Positions 8,912-20,587 of a DNA stretch of 64,000 nucleotides are shown here, piece after piece. Source of the DNA: Paenibacillus sp. 1781tsa1. Lineage in GTDB: Bacteria > Bacillota > Bacilli > Paenibacillales > Paenibacillaceae. The stretch lies in the NCBI RefSeq assembly GCF_024159265.1, contig NZ_JAMYWY010000001.1, forward strand, positions 2,976,001-3,040,000. Direction: 5' to 3'. The notes beneath the pieces were generated by a model, which made no database searches, was not told the origin of the DNA, and saw nothing but the letters and a program-made list of their open reading frames with translations. The position numbers were made by a program, and so were the translations under genes. Positions within the stretch are counted from its first letter, which is position 1. The number at the start of each line of letters is the position of its first letter.

Positions 8912-10894
8912 ATGTCGGAGAATCAACGGATTGCCCAGGAAGTCATTCATGCCATCGGGGGCAAAGAGAATATCGCATCATTTGCACACTGTGCAACACG
9001 CCTTCGCATCATGGTGAAAGATAAAGAGAAGATTGACCAGAAAACGGTCGAGAACATCGAAAAGGTGAAAGGGGCTTTTTTCAACTCGGGTCAATATCAG
9101 ATTATCTTTGGTACGGGAACGGTGAATCGAATCTTTGAAGAGGTTGAGAAGCTGGGAATCGAAGGATCGTCCAAGGATGATGTGAAGAGTCAGGGAAAAA
9201 AGGAAGGAAATGCTTTTCAGCGAGCTATCCGCACATTTGGTGACGTATTCGTTCCCATTATTCCCGTACTGGTAGCTACAGGATTGTTCATGGGATTACG
9301 CGGATTACTTACCCAGAATGAAATTCTGGCGTTGTTCGGTGCAACACCTGATGATATCTCTTCCAATTTCCTTTTGTTCACTCAGATTCTGACGGATACG
9401 GCATTTGCGTTTCTGCCTGCACTTGTAGCTTGGTCCGCATTCCGCGTATTCGGTGGAAGTCCGGTACTTGGTATCGTACTGGGGCTAATGCTGGTTAATC
9501 CGGCATTACCCAATGCTTACGCGGTGGCGGATGGATCAGCCCAGCCGCTGCATATGTTCGGTTTTATACCTGTCGTGGGTTATCAGGGATCGGTTCTGCC
9601 TGCGTTCTTCGTAGGTTTGATTGGAGCCAAGTTCGAGAAGGTACTAAGAAGACGGGTGCCTGAGGCACTGGACTTGATTCTGACTCCTTTTATTACGTTA
9701 ACGGTTATGATTACGCTTGGACTGTTCGCGATTGGTCCTGTGTTCCATTCCCTGGAAGAGTGGGTACTGCATGGAACAACAGCCGTATTGGATCTTCCGT
9801 TTGGCATCGCAGGTATTATCATTGGATTCTTCCATCAGATTATTGTCGTTACCGGTGTGCATCACATCTTTAATTTCCTGGAGATTCAACTGCTCGAGAA
9901 GACTGGATTTAATCCGTTCAACGCGATCATCACTTGTGCCATGGCAGCACAAGGAGCCGCTTGTCTTGCGGTAGGTCTGAAGACCAAAAATATGAAACTC
10001 AAAGCACTGGCATTACCTTCGTCATTGTCTGCATTTCTGGGCATTACCGAGCCAGCCATCTTCGGTGTTAACTTGCGTTATATGAAACCATTTATTATGG
10101 GACTGGTTGGTGGTGGTGTGGGTGGTTTCATCGCTTCCCTGTTCCATCTGCAAGGTACAGGCATGGCAGTAACGGTTATTCCTGGGACATTGCTCTATCT
10201 CAACAGCCAACTGCCGTTGTATATCTTGTCCAACGTGGTTGCCATGGCTATTGCTTTTGCACTTACCTGGTTCTTCGGATATAAGGATCAACCGATTGCA
10301 GAGGAATCGGTGAGCCATGACAACAGTGGAGTAACATCAGTTGAAGCTCATGCAGTGGATTCTAATCCGCGCGCTAATTCAGTTACCGATGCTGTTATAA
10401 GCAATCGTCCTAAGGTAGATCTGCTCGAAATAGCTTCGCCGATGAATGGTACCGTCGTTGCTTTGGAACAGGTTCCTGATCCGGCGTTCTCGGAAAAACA
10501 TATGGGTGAGGGCATTGCCATTGAGCCATCAGAAGGTAAAGTGTATGCACCGTTTGATGGTGTGATCGCACATGTCATGAACAAGAGTAAACATGCGGTG
10601 ATTCTGGAGCATGAGACAAGTGTACAGATGCTGGTTCATATCGGAATTAATACGGTTGGACTCAAAGGAAACGGTTTTACTGCGCATGTGAATAGCGGAG
10701 ATCGTGTAACTGCAGGACAATTATTGATCGAATTCGACATGGATGTCATTCAGGCTGCGGGTCTGCCGTTGATTACACCTGTGCTGATTCCAAGCGGGAA
10801 TGAAGCAATAACAAATGTTGCTGCAACCTCAACTGGTCGTGTGCAAGCCAATGGGGAAGCAATACTTATTGTGAAGTTCAATGAACCTCAATAA
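8912..10894 (+). CDS. scrA: PTS sucrose transporter, EIIBCA
   Basis: The 660-residue membrane protein imports and phosphorylates sucrose. Its domain order is IIB (residues 1-80, phosphorylated C27 in AHCATRLR), a hydrophobic IIC (about 110-460, with the GITEPAIFG signature) and a C-terminal Glc-type IIA (about 510-640, phospho-accepting H576 in LVHIGINT). The Gly/Asn/Ser-rich linker at about 470-500 joins IIC to IIA. Having its own IIA makes it independent of a separate EIIA. It is cotranscribed with the hydrolase and ends in a terminator. Sucrose specificity follows from the neighbouring GH32 gene; trehalose or beta-glucoside EII proteins share this layout. Confidence 0.9.
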   Translation: MSENQRIAQEVIHAIGGKENIASFAHCATRLRIMVKDKEKIDQKTVENIEKVKGAFFNSGQYQIIFGTGTVNRIFEEVEKLGIEGSSKDDVKSQGKKEGNAFQRAIRTFGDVFVPIIPVLVATGLFMGLRGLLTQNEILALFGATPDDISSNFLLFTQILTDTAFAFLPALVAWSAFRVFGGSPVLGIVLGLMLVNPALPNAYAVADGSAQPLHMFGFIPVVGYQGSVLPAFFVGLIGAKFEKVLRRRVPEALDLILTPFITLTVMITLGLFAIGPVFHSLEEWVLHGTTAVLDLPFGIAGIIIGFFHQIIVVTGVHHIFNFLEIQLLEKTGFNPFNAIITCAMAAQGAACLAVGLKTKNMKLKALALPSSLSAFLGITEPAIFGVNLRYMKPFIMGLVGGGVGGFIASLFHLQGTGMAVTVIPGTLLYLNSQLPLYILSNVVAMAIAFALTWFFGYKDQPIAEESVSHDNSGVTSVEAHAVDSNPRANSVTDAVISNRPKVDLLEIASPMNGTVVALEQVPDPAFSEKHMGEGIAIEPSEGKVYAPFDGVIAHVMNKSKHAVILEHETSVQMLVHIGINTVGLKGNGFTAHVNSGDRVTAGQLLIEFDMDVIQAAGLPLITPVLIPSGNEAITNVAATSTGRVQANGEAILIVKFNEPQ

Positions 10895-10950
10895 TTGATC
10901 GTTTGAAATAGAGATGTATTATTACATGGCTCATTAAAGTACTAATCATA

Positions 10951-10997
10951 AAAGGCAAAGGGAACTTGTATGTATCATCAGGTTCCTTTGCCTTTTT
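10951..10997 (+). terminator. Terminator of the sucrose operon
   Basis: The arm AAAGGCAAAGGGAAC (10951-10965) pairs with GTTCCTTTGCCTTT (10982-10995), one base bulged, with a T-run at the end. Confidence 0.85.
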
Positions 10998-11025
10998 GTA
11001 TTGCTTTTCACCCGAAAAGATAATT

Positions 11026-11472
11026 TCAAAAGGAATAATACGTCAGCGCATATTGCATCAGAAAAGTACGGATTTCTTCCCGACTCAATTTCGAGGAGCC
11101 ATCATTTCGTTTCTCCAGGTTGAACAGCAGATTACGGACAGCATCCTCCACAAACAGGACACGTTCGTTTCCCCAGATTTCTCGTTGTTGCTCGATATGA
11201 TGTATGGCCTGATTGGGATGCATGCCTTTTAATACTCTGAACACCGAAGCCCAGTGTACAAGATCTGTAGGATGAACTCCTTCAGATAGTTTAAATTCAG
11301 CGAATCCATGTGTCTCCCCGCATGAGATCTTGAATAATCCACAGTAGCAGGTTGCTTGATCGGTCTCAAGGCATGGCAATCTCTGCATATCGTATCGGAT
11401 AATCTCCATAGAACTGATTCTAGGATCAGCACTCATCTCTCGCTGTATGCGCACATCACAACTTGCAAACAC
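11026..11472 (-). CDS. Hypothetical protein, 148 aa
   Basis: I do not recognise this protein. It is soluble, with Cys clustered in the first third (CYCGLFKISCG at about residue 43-53) and an alpha-helical, charged second half ending in LTYYSF. No signal peptide or membrane segment is apparent. The longest frame begins at TTG 11481, but that codon abuts the ribosome binding site GGAGG (11486-11482); GTG 11472 sits at proper spacing. It is transcribed towards the sucrose terminator, which may also serve it. Function unknown. Confidence 0.6.
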   Translation of the reverse strand: MFASCDVRIQREMSADPRISSMEIIRYDMQRLPCLETDQATCYCGLFKISCGETHGFAEFKLSEGVHPTDLVHWASVFRVLKGMHPNQAIHHIEQQREIWGNERVLFVEDAVRNLLFNLEKRNDGSSKLSREEIRTFLMQYALTYYSF

Positions 11473-11481
11473 ACCGTTCAA

Positions 11482-11733
11482 CCTCCATAGCTAAATAAGC
11501 TTATTGTTATCGTTGTCCTGCCGATGATATTACGATCAAACGAGCATGAAGTAAAATAATCCAAGGGTGAAATATGGATGTTTTTAAGACTTTTTTGCTT
11601 TGAATCTATGTATGTAAACGATTAACAAGAGGTATATCTGCGATTATGGCCCGCTTAATCCGGTTTCTATAACTGCTTATGATTAATCGAGAAATATGGA
11701 GAATTACAGAGTAAAGAGTGGATTATACAAGAT
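11482..11733. other. Gap between divergent small genes
   Basis: This 252-bp AT-rich gap lies between the minus-strand hypothetical gene and the plus-strand small-ORF pair and should hold both promoters. I could not place clear -35/-10 pairs. Confidence 0.4.
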
Positions 11734-11889
11734 ATGAACAGGATTACGGTCTGGAATCAATCAGAAAAGTGCAGAATCGGATACTGCTCAATTGCAGAAA
11801 GATGGATAGAGGACTATGATTCGCACATAACGTATTTGAAACGAAATATGCAGGATCTGATTGAAGGCGAGGTAGACAGCAATGGATGA
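11734..11889 (+). CDS. Small hypothetical protein, 51 aa, coupled to next gene
   Basis: The ATG at 11734 opens a 51-codon frame beginning MNRITVWNQSEKC and ending at TGA 11887-11889. It overlaps the start of the next gene by 8 bases (AATGGATGA), an arrangement typical of translational coupling. The peptide is hydrophilic, with two Cys and two Trp, and has no recognised motif. The ribosome binding site is weak (AGAGTGG at about 11715). The overlap is the main reason to regard it as real; homologues would settle it. Confidence 0.45.
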   Translation: MNRITVWNQSEKCRIGYCSIAERWIEDYDSHITYLKRNMQDLIEGEVDSNG

Positions 11890-12277
11890 GGCAATGATTG
11901 TTGTATCAGCAGGGCACAGTGCAGCGGGGATGAATTTCGTGGATGTATTATTGAAAAAGGGGTTAGCCTTCGTTGTGCTTGTACACAGTGAAGAGGAACG
12001 GGAACAACTTCTAACACTTGGGAGAGTTCCTGTGCGTTATATTCAAATAACGGAAGGAATACAACAGACTCGTCCCGAATATATGGTCTCCAATGCATTT
12101 GTGTTCGAGAATAATCTGCCTCAGTGTTGCGAGGATATCCAGTTGTGTCACAGCTGGTATCCGCAACAGCTTTATGTCGTTTCCAGTAACAAGGCTCCAG
12201 TTGGTCTTGTATATAAGGGCCTTGGTGCAACGTATGTCATTCATAGCCAGAGTGGGGATGTTTCATTTTTATTATGA
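11882..12277 (+). CDS. Hypothetical protein, 131 aa, Rossmann-like start
   Basis: The 131-residue protein opens with a hydrophobic strand and small-residue loop (MIVVSAGHSAAGMNFVDVLLKKG) followed by FVVLVHSEEE, which looks like the first beta-alpha-beta of a nucleotide-binding Rossmann fold. The remainder is too short for a full enzyme, ends in strand-rich sequence, and has a CCEDIQLCHSW Cys cluster at about residue 81-91. The start overlaps the preceding 51-codon ORF, and a GAGG lies 8 nt upstream. Function unknown; the Rossmann suggestion is only from pattern. Confidence 0.6.
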   Translation: MDEAMIVVSAGHSAAGMNFVDVLLKKGLAFVVLVHSEEEREQLLTLGRVPVRYIQITEGIQQTRPEYMVSNAFVFENNLPQCCEDIQLCHSWYPQQLYVVSSNKAPVGLVYKGLGATYVIHSQSGDVSFLL

Positions 12278-12320
12278 ACGGTCATTCATAATGGATACGG
12301 AAAATCTGAGTCAAAGGAAA

Positions 12321-12358
12321 AACGTTCTGTCCGAGCCGATTGCTCTGGACAGAACGTT
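12321..12358. terminator. Bidirectional terminator between convergent genes
   Basis: A perfect 12-bp inverted repeat (AACGTTCTGTCC, 12321-12332 with 12347-12358) lies between the convergent hypothetical and glucanase genes. A-rich sequence on its left supplies a U-run on the minus strand; the plus-strand T-run is short. Confidence 0.8.
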
Positions 12359-12405
12359 TCGTGATTCCGATGGGAAATAGATTGAGTTAGGAATCCCTAT
12401 AACTA

Positions 12406-14130
12406 TTATGAAGCTACGCCAACAACACTGGTTCCATTTTTCGTGATTTTGTAGGTAATCACATCTCCATTCCAGAAGTGGAACTTGAGGGTGACTTCGC
12501 CATCCTTCGTTTCATTAAAGAAGTTAGGTTTTAGCTCGATCACATGACGTTCGTAATCTGGGCTGAATGTGTAGGAGAACTCTTTGAAGGAAGTCCAGTT
12601 CTGTGGACCGGCGTTCTCCCCGTTTGCATATGTCGCTTCCATCGTTGCCAGTTGGTTGCCATTAAACGTAGTTGGAATGGCAAATGCACTGGTTGTACCA
12701 GTCGCATCGTTTAACTTAGGTGTGTCATATTTAATGATGTTAAAATTCCAGTCGGTACCTTCGTTGAATCCTGCTGTGAGTGTGGCATTTACACCTAAAT
12801 CACCAGAGGCTGTCAATTTGGTTAACAGATTGGACTTTAACGTAAGTACATCTTTTCTGATCGTATAGTCCTTACCTCTGACAAGTGGGGTAGTGCCATT
12901 CTTCAAAGAATTGAATTTGTTGCCATTCAGATTAAGTTTTACTTTTTTATCTTGAATGGCTTCATCTTGTTTAAAATATACGAGGTCCGTTTCAGCTGTG
13001 GATGAGCGACCTGTCCAGCTTGCTTTCATCGTATCGAATAGTTCCTGATCAGACCAAGTAAAACTTGTGCGTCCGAAGTGTTGTCCGTTGTCCCACAACA
13101 TCGTTGTCATCTGTTTTTGACGCAGATATTGTCCAACAAATTCGAAGAATTTCAGTTTTTCGCCTTGCTCAATGACACCTGTGTGCTGATCAAACCCAAG
13201 CAAGCCATACTCACCAACAATAACCGGAATGCCTTTGGCTGTAAAAGCATTGTATACCCGATCGAATGTGTCGGTAACGTCCTTCTGTACTTCCTCGTTA
13301 TATTTGGTGTAACCTGCGATGTTCACACTGAATGGCCAGAACCCGTAGTAGTGAACGGTTGCTATAATATTGGTGTCATTCAATTTTCGAATGGTCTTAT
13401 TCAGTTCATCCAGATCAGGTTGAGCGGAAGAGGTATGCATCGTCGGAAGCACAAGCGGACGTGTCTCGTTGTTTCCACCCGAAGTTCTTACGATCTTGTG
13501 AAAAGAAGTATTCAACTCGTCCAGCATGCGATATCCAATCGCTGCATCCGTTGTGCCGCCTTCGGAGAAACGAGGTTCGTTAACACTTTCGAACATGAGC
13601 TTGTCGGATGCATCTTTGAACTTGTCCGCAATCTGAGTCCAAGCTGCGTTGTACCGTGCAAGCACGTTGTCATGGTCTTTCTCCATGTAACTGATCCAGC
13701 GCCAGGAGTCATGGTGAAGATTGATCATGACATAGAGATCGGCATCGAGGGCCCAGTTCACTACTTCTTGAACCCGATTCATGTAAGCGGCATCAATTGT
13801 ATAGTCGGGTGCGTCACCGATGTGAGCTTCCCAGGTAACAGGAATACGAATACTGTTGTAACCCTCACTTGCGATCGATTGAATCATTTCCTTCGTAATA
13901 CGAGGGTTGCCCCAGGCTGTCTCATCCTCACCAACGGCATCCAGAGAGTTACCTAGATTCCAGCCAGGCTCCATGGCGTTCACGTATGCCTGCATTTTGC
14001 TTGGCGCGGCTGAGGTACTGGTCTGTTCACTGTTGTCTGTTGCAGCGGAAGCGACAGCCGAAGAGAAAAGAGACAGAATCATGGCAGTTACGAGTGTAAG
14101 AGAGAGGACGGATTTACGGTTTTTTTTCAT
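12406..14130 (-). CDS. Secreted endo-beta-glucanase, GH5 with Ig-like and CBM46-like modules
   Basis: The 574-residue protein begins with a Sec signal peptide (MKKNRK, a hydrophobic core, then ASAA near residue 30). A GH5 subfamily 4-type catalytic domain (about 40-355) has WNLGNSLD, the acid/base E185 in SVNEPRF and the nucleophile E307 in VIVGEYG. An Ig-like X2 module (about 365-450) and a C-terminal region resembling CBM46 (about 460-574) follow, the layout of Bacillus cellulase/xyloglucanase Cel5B. It would cleave beta-1,4-glucan, mixed-linkage glucan or xyloglucan outside the cell. The frame opens upstream, but AAGGAG nine nt before ATG 14130 decides the start. A cre-like site lies upstream, suggesting catabolite repression. 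GH5 is certain; substrate is inferred. Confidence 0.9.
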   Translation of the reverse strand: MKKNRKSVLSLTLVTAMILSLFSSAVASAATDNSEQTSTSAAPSKMQAYVNAMEPGWNLGNSLDAVGEDETAWGNPRITKEMIQSIASEGYNSIRIPVTWEAHIGDAPDYTIDAAYMNRVQEVVNWALDADLYVMINLHHDSWRWISYMEKDHDNVLARYNAAWTQIADKFKDASDKLMFESVNEPRFSEGGTTDAAIGYRMLDELNTSFHKIVRTSGGNNETRPLVLPTMHTSSAQPDLDELNKTIRKLNDTNIIATVHYYGFWPFSVNIAGYTKYNEEVQKDVTDTFDRVYNAFTAKGIPVIVGEYGLLGFDQHTGVIEQGEKLKFFEFVGQYLRQKQMTTMLWDNGQHFGRTSFTWSDQELFDTMKASWTGRSSTAETDLVYFKQDEAIQDKKVKLNLNGNKFNSLKNGTTPLVRGKDYTIRKDVLTLKSNLLTKLTASGDLGVNATLTAGFNEGTDWNFNIIKYDTPKLNDATGTTSAFAIPTTFNGNQLATMEATYANGENAGPQNWTSFKEFSYTFSPDYERHVIELKPNFFNETKDGEVTLKFHFWNGDVITYKITKNGTSVVGVAS

Positions 14131-14452
14131 CAACATAATCTCCTTATCAGTTAGAATGGTTGAACTTGAATAGAAGTTAAGCAACTGTGAAAATGGAGCT
14201 CAACTCAAACCAAATCATGACTTGTTCAAAAATGGGACCACCACCGAATTATGTATTGAAAGCGTTTTCGGAATTTAATATATCATGATTATATATAGGG
14301 GGATACCTGCACAATTGAAATAAAACTCATGTGATAATTAGTGATTTGGTTTAGCTAGTAGATTGTGTAAAGATAATGATTTTATTTGGAATTGTGATGA
14401 TATAATTGATTCTAACAATAATTAGATTCATATACCCTTGGAGGAATGTAAA
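14131..14452. other. Divergent intergenic region, glucanase / amidohydrolase
   Basis: This 322-bp AT-rich region holds the cre-like site at 14257-14270 and the upstream signals of both divergent genes. The amidohydrolase ribosome binding site TTGGAGGA lies at 14438-14445. No RNA gene or further ORF is seen. Confidence 0.5.
14257..14270 (-). promoter_or_regulatory. cre-like site (CcpA) upstream of the GH5 glucanase
   Basis: TGAAAGCGTTTTCG matches the cre consensus TGWAANCGNTNWCA at all but the last base. It lies 127 bp upstream of the glucanase start, consistent with glucose repression of a secreted hydrolase. Confidence 0.65.
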
Positions 14453-15283
14453 ATGAAGCTGGATGCACATCAACATTTCTGGGAATACAATATCGCCGAG
14501 TATGGATGGATTGGGGAAGAGATGAAAGCCATTCGTCAGTCTTTTCTCCCAAAAGATCTGGAACCTATATTAGCACAATCGGGGATGGACGGATGCATTG
14601 CAGTGCAAGCGAGACAATCACTGACAGAAACTGAGTGGCTTCTGGAACTGGCAGACCAATACGAGTTTATCAAAGGTGTGGTCGGATGGGTGGATCTTTG
14701 TTCGGATGATGTTCGAAATCAACTTGAACTGCTCGCGTCCAATCCGGTTCTGAAGGGTGTGCGTCATGTCATACAGGATGAACCTGATCTTCAGTATGTA
14801 TTGAGAGAAGACTTTCAGCGCGGGATTTCATTGCTCAAAGAGTATGATTTGGCCTATGATCTGTTGGTATCCAAGGAGCAACTGTCTTATGCCGTTGAAC
14901 TGGTTAAGGCGTTTCCTGAACAACGATTTGTACTTGATCATCTGGCCAAACCTGACATCAAATCAGGTATACTCTCACCATGGCAAGAAGCACTTGAGTC
15001 ATTGGCCGCCCAACCAAATGCATACTGCAAACTTTCGGGAATAGTGACTGAAGCAGATTGGGAAAATTGGACTCCGAGTGACTTTACATCCTATCTGAAC
15101 ATCGCCATAGAAGCCTTTGGTGCTGAACGGTTAATGTTTGGGTCCGATTGGCCAGTGAGCAACCTTGCGGCTTCGTATTCTGATGTATACGGTCTCATTA
15201 AGTCTCACATTCATTCCTTATCTGTGTCAGATCAACAGATGATTCTTGGCGGGACGTGTGCTGCGTTTTATCAAATATCGTAA
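14453..15283 (+). CDS. Amidohydrolase-2 family protein, lactonase-like
   Basis: The 276-residue TIM-barrel metal hydrolase opens MKLDAHQHFWEY with the HxH metal motif at its N terminus. It has FVLDHLAKPDIK (metal His), CKLSGIVTEA and MFGSDWPVSNL (catalytic Asp). This pattern matches sugar lactonases such as L-fucono- and L-rhamnono-lactonases of the amidohydrolase-2 group. With rhamnose genes 10 kb away, a lactonase role in deoxy-sugar oxidation is possible, but the gene is not in that operon. TTGGAGGA before ATG 14453 decides the start; upstream TTG 14438 is part of that site. No clear terminator follows before the next promoter. Confidence 0.75.
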   Translation: MKLDAHQHFWEYNIAEYGWIGEEMKAIRQSFLPKDLEPILAQSGMDGCIAVQARQSLTETEWLLELADQYEFIKGVVGWVDLCSDDVRNQLELLASNPVLKGVRHVIQDEPDLQYVLREDFQRGISLLKEYDLAYDLLVSKEQLSYAVELVKAFPEQRFVLDHLAKPDIKSGILSPWQEALESLAAQPNAYCKLSGIVTEADWENWTPSDFTSYLNIAIEAFGAERLMFGSDWPVSNLAASYSDVYGLIKSHIHSLSVSDQQMILGGTCAAFYQIS

Positions 15284-15316
15284 TGGGCATTTCCTCGTTA
15301 AACCGGTTTCAAGAAG

Positions 15317-15452
15317 TTGACAACCGTTCTGATTCTTGCTAAAGTTTTATCCAATCCGCATAATTGTGATCTGGGAATGTTACCGATATGGGCATAACCT
15401 GAGCTGGCTTGTTTACACGTAATCGTGTACCCAGGCTGGTTCGGGTTTTTTC
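15317..15452 (+). promoter_or_regulatory. Promoter, LicT-type RAT and terminator before the GH1 gene
   Basis: TTGACA (15317-15322), a 17-bp spacer and TAAAGT (15340-15345) precede a RAT-like sequence (15373-15400, beginning GGGAATGTTACCGATATGGG and ending GGCATAACCT). The RAT 3' end overlaps the 5' arm of a long terminator hairpin (about 15396-15447, several wobble pairs) closed by T6. Binding of an active BglG/LicT-type antiterminator to the RAT would prevent the terminator. The RAT diverges from the two near-consensus copies at 17386 and 18439. Confidence 0.75.
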
Positions 15453-15453
15453 T

Positions 15454-15499
15454 ATTTAAGTTGAACAAATAATGTGTAATTGTGCAGTTCAACTTAAAT
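15454..15499 (+). repeat. Perfect 13-bp inverted repeat between terminator and GH1 start
   Basis: ATTTAAGTTGAAC (15454-15466) and its exact complement (15487-15499) flank a 20-nt loop. It lacks a T-run, so it is not an ordinary terminator. It lies 70 bp before the GH1 gene and could be an mRNA 5' stabiliser or a protein site. Confidence 0.6.
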
Positions 15500-15539
15500 A
15501 ATTTGTCTTATTAATATTTCTAACGATTTGAGCGGATAG

Positions 15540-17012
<1,473 letters not shown>

Positions 17013-17070
17013 TTTATATTTTTCTGAATTAAAATGGTCTTGTACGGCAATAAAACATCGGAAGTTTCAT

Positions 17071-17300
17071 CTATATAAATTGAAATAAACATTTACACAA
17101 AACGGAGAGGACAGAAAAAGTTGGAGAAGCGAAGCTAAAAGCTTTCAATGGAAAGCTCCTTCGTAAGCATGAACTCGCCTTTATCACCGGATTTTCCCTT
17201 CTAAAAAAGGAAATCGAAAAATCTGGGGATAACAGCGATCAAAAGGTTGTTCTGTCATCGGAGTAGCTAGTGTAAATATTCTCTAGTTCAATTTATATAA
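17071..17300 (+). repeat. Structured intergenic repeat, copy 2
   Basis: This 230-bp element is homologous along its whole length to 6020-6254. The terminal inverted repeat is 17071-17084 with 17287-17300. The internal hairpins are conserved with different loops (AGCTTTC-AATG-GAAAGCT at 17140-17157). Helix CCGGATTTT/AAAATCTGG replaces copy 1's CCGGATGTT/AACATCTGG, a paired change, and TTTACA/TGTAAA replaces TTCACA/TGTGGA. An additional outer pair, ATCGGAAGT (17057-17065) with ACTTCCGAT (17308-17316), flanks this copy only. It fills the gap between the GH1 gene and the licT promoter. Confidence 0.8.
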
Positions 17301-17327
17301 CTATGGGACTTCCGATTGCCCCCGCAT

Positions 17328-17364
17328 TGAAAGCGTTGACATATGGTCAGGTTCGCGCTATACT
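17328..17364 (+). promoter_or_regulatory. licT promoter with overlapping cre site
   Basis: TTGACA (17336-17341), a 17-bp spacer and TATACT (17359-17364) form a strong sigma-A promoter. TGAAAGCGTTGACA (17328-17341), a full match to the cre consensus, overlaps the -35 box, so CcpA binding would block polymerase during growth on glucose. Confidence 0.85.
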
Positions 17365-17385
17365 TGACGCAATTATATCGTTTCT

Positions 17386-17478
17386 GGGATTGTTACTACT
17401 CAAAGTAGGCAAAACCTAAGCACCAAAAAAAGCAGACCACCATGTCTTGTTTATTTTGTGATGCTTCAGGTTTTTTTT
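17386..17478 (+). promoter_or_regulatory. RAT antiterminator and terminator in the licT leader
   Basis: The sequence beginning GGGATTGTTACT at 17386 and ending GGCAAAACCT at 17417 is a near-consensus RAT. Its last bases form the 5' arm of a terminator (AACCTAAGCA with TGCTTCAGGTT at 17462-17472, one bulged C) followed by T8. The licT product would thus control its own transcription. Confidence 0.85.
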
Positions 17479-17536
17479 GTATGCCCCAAGACGATGTATA
17501 ACTGCCAAGAGAGTGGAACGTGACGGGGGGATTGAA

Positions 17537-18367
17537 GTGAAAATAGCAAAGGTTATCAATAATAACGTCATTAGCATTTATCAGGCCGATGGAGCAGAGC
17601 TTGTGGTGATGGGACGTGGGATTGCCTTTAAGAAAAAGCCGGGGGATAAAGTAGACGAGACCCGCATCCAGAAAGTATTTGCATTGAAAAACAAACAGAC
17701 ATCCGATAATTTCAAAATGCTGCTGCGTGAAGTTCCGATGGAATTGATTGAAATTGTGGAAGAGATTATCACGTATGCGCGTGAGAATCTGGGCCGAAAG
17801 CTCAATGAGAACATCTATGTGTCTCTTACGGACCATATTAACTTCGCAATCGAACGTTATCGGGAAGGCGTGGAGATCAAGAACGCATTAATGTGGGAGA
17901 TCAAACAGTTGTACAAGCCCGAATTTGAGCTGGGTCTGAGGACGCTGGAACAGATCAACACCCGCATGAATATTGAGCTTCCACCCGACGAAGCTGCTTT
18001 TATCGCCCTTCATATTGTCAACGCAGAGATGAATGAAGAAGTCATTACAACGATGAACATTACGAAGTTTATCCAGCAAATTATTAATATAGCGAAATAT
18101 CATTTCAAAATGGAATTTGATGAGGACTCTCTCAGTTATTTTCGCTTCATTACACATTTGAAGTTCTTCTCTCAGCGTGTGCTCAGTGGTACGCATTACG
18201 ACAACAATTATGATCATTTCTATGACATGATTAAGGAGAAGCATCCTGATGCCGCGGCGTGTACGGAGAAAATTGAGTTGTTTGTCAAAAAAGAGTACAA
18301 CCATGAGCTGACCAATGAAGAAAAATTGTATCTGACGGTTCATATTGAACGAGTGGTTAATCGATAA
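17537..18367 (+). CDS. licT: BglG/LicT-family transcriptional antiterminator
   Basis: The 276-residue regulator has an N-terminal RNA-binding CAT domain (residues 1-55, KIAKVINNNVISIYQADGAELVVMGRGIAFKKK in sequence) and two PTS regulation domains (about 65-170 and 172-276) containing the expected phosphorylatable His residues in DHINFAIER, ALHIVNAEM, THLKFF and VHIERV. In the family, PTS-dependent phosphorylation keeps PRD1 inactive without substrate and HPr phosphorylation of PRD2 couples it to carbon status. Its targets are the three RATs in this window. GGGGGG at 17525-17530 and six nt of spacing support GTG 17537, although the frame is open to 17477. Confidence 0.92.
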   Translation: MKIAKVINNNVISIYQADGAELVVMGRGIAFKKKPGDKVDETRIQKVFALKNKQTSDNFKMLLREVPMELIEIVEEIITYARENLGRKLNENIYVSLTDHINFAIERYREGVEIKNALMWEIKQLYKPEFELGLRTLEQINTRMNIELPPDEAAFIALHIVNAEMNEEVITTMNITKFIQQIINIAKYHFKMEFDEDSLSYFRFITHLKFFSQRVLSGTHYDNNYDHFYDMIKEKHPDAAACTEKIELFVKKEYNHELTNEEKLYLTVHIERVVNR

Positions 18368-18377
18368 TATTTAAATG

Positions 18378-18407
18378 TTGACAAAAATGGTTTAATTATA
18401 ATAATAT
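18378..18407 (+). promoter_or_regulatory. Promoter of the beta-glucoside PTS gene
   Basis: TTGACA (18378-18383) is followed by an AT-rich stretch with -10 candidates AATAAT/TAATAT (18400-18407) at 16-18 bp. It starts just after the licT stop, so the PTS gene can be transcribed separately. Confidence 0.6.
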
Positions 18408-18438
18408 GTGATTAACAGGAATTGAATACGATTTAACT

Positions 18439-18524
18439 GGGATTGTTACTGGTTATGCAGGCAAAACCTAAGTCATGAGAAGGTCAGGACCATTGTGCCC
18501 CCTTACTCAAGGCTTAGGTTTTTT
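18439..18524 (+). promoter_or_regulatory. RAT antiterminator and terminator before bglP
   Basis: The RAT (18439-18469) begins GGGATTGTTACTGGTTATG, very close to the Bacillus bglP/licS consensus, and runs into the terminator arm AACCTAAG (18465-18472), which pairs with CTTAGGTT (18513-18520) before T6. Confidence 0.88.
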
Positions 18525-18557
18525 GTGTGCAAAAAAATCGGTAAGAGGCCTGTTTGA

Positions 18558-20462
<1,905 letters not shown>

Positions 20463-20511
20463 TAAAATAGAATCAATACAAATTCAATGAATTAGAGTTT
20501 TGTTGGTTCCG

Positions 20512-20540
20512 TTGACATGGTGGAATTGGAAAATTATAAT
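20512..20540 (+). promoter_or_regulatory. Consensus promoter of the ABC-F attenuator transcript
   Basis: TTGACA (20512-20517), exactly 17 bp, TATAAT (20535-20540). With both boxes perfect, constitutive high initiation is expected, which fits control by attenuation downstream. The leader RNA is about 400 nt. Confidence 0.9.
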
Positions 20541-20587
20541 TAGAAATGTACTTCTATTACATGATAATGAAAGGTGGATTATTGAAC

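Noticed and set aside
13078..13956. 292-codon plus-strand frame
   Set aside because: It lies wholly antisense to the GH5 glucanase, has no ribosome binding site, and its Cys/Val/Ile-rich composition is that of a reverse-frame shadow.
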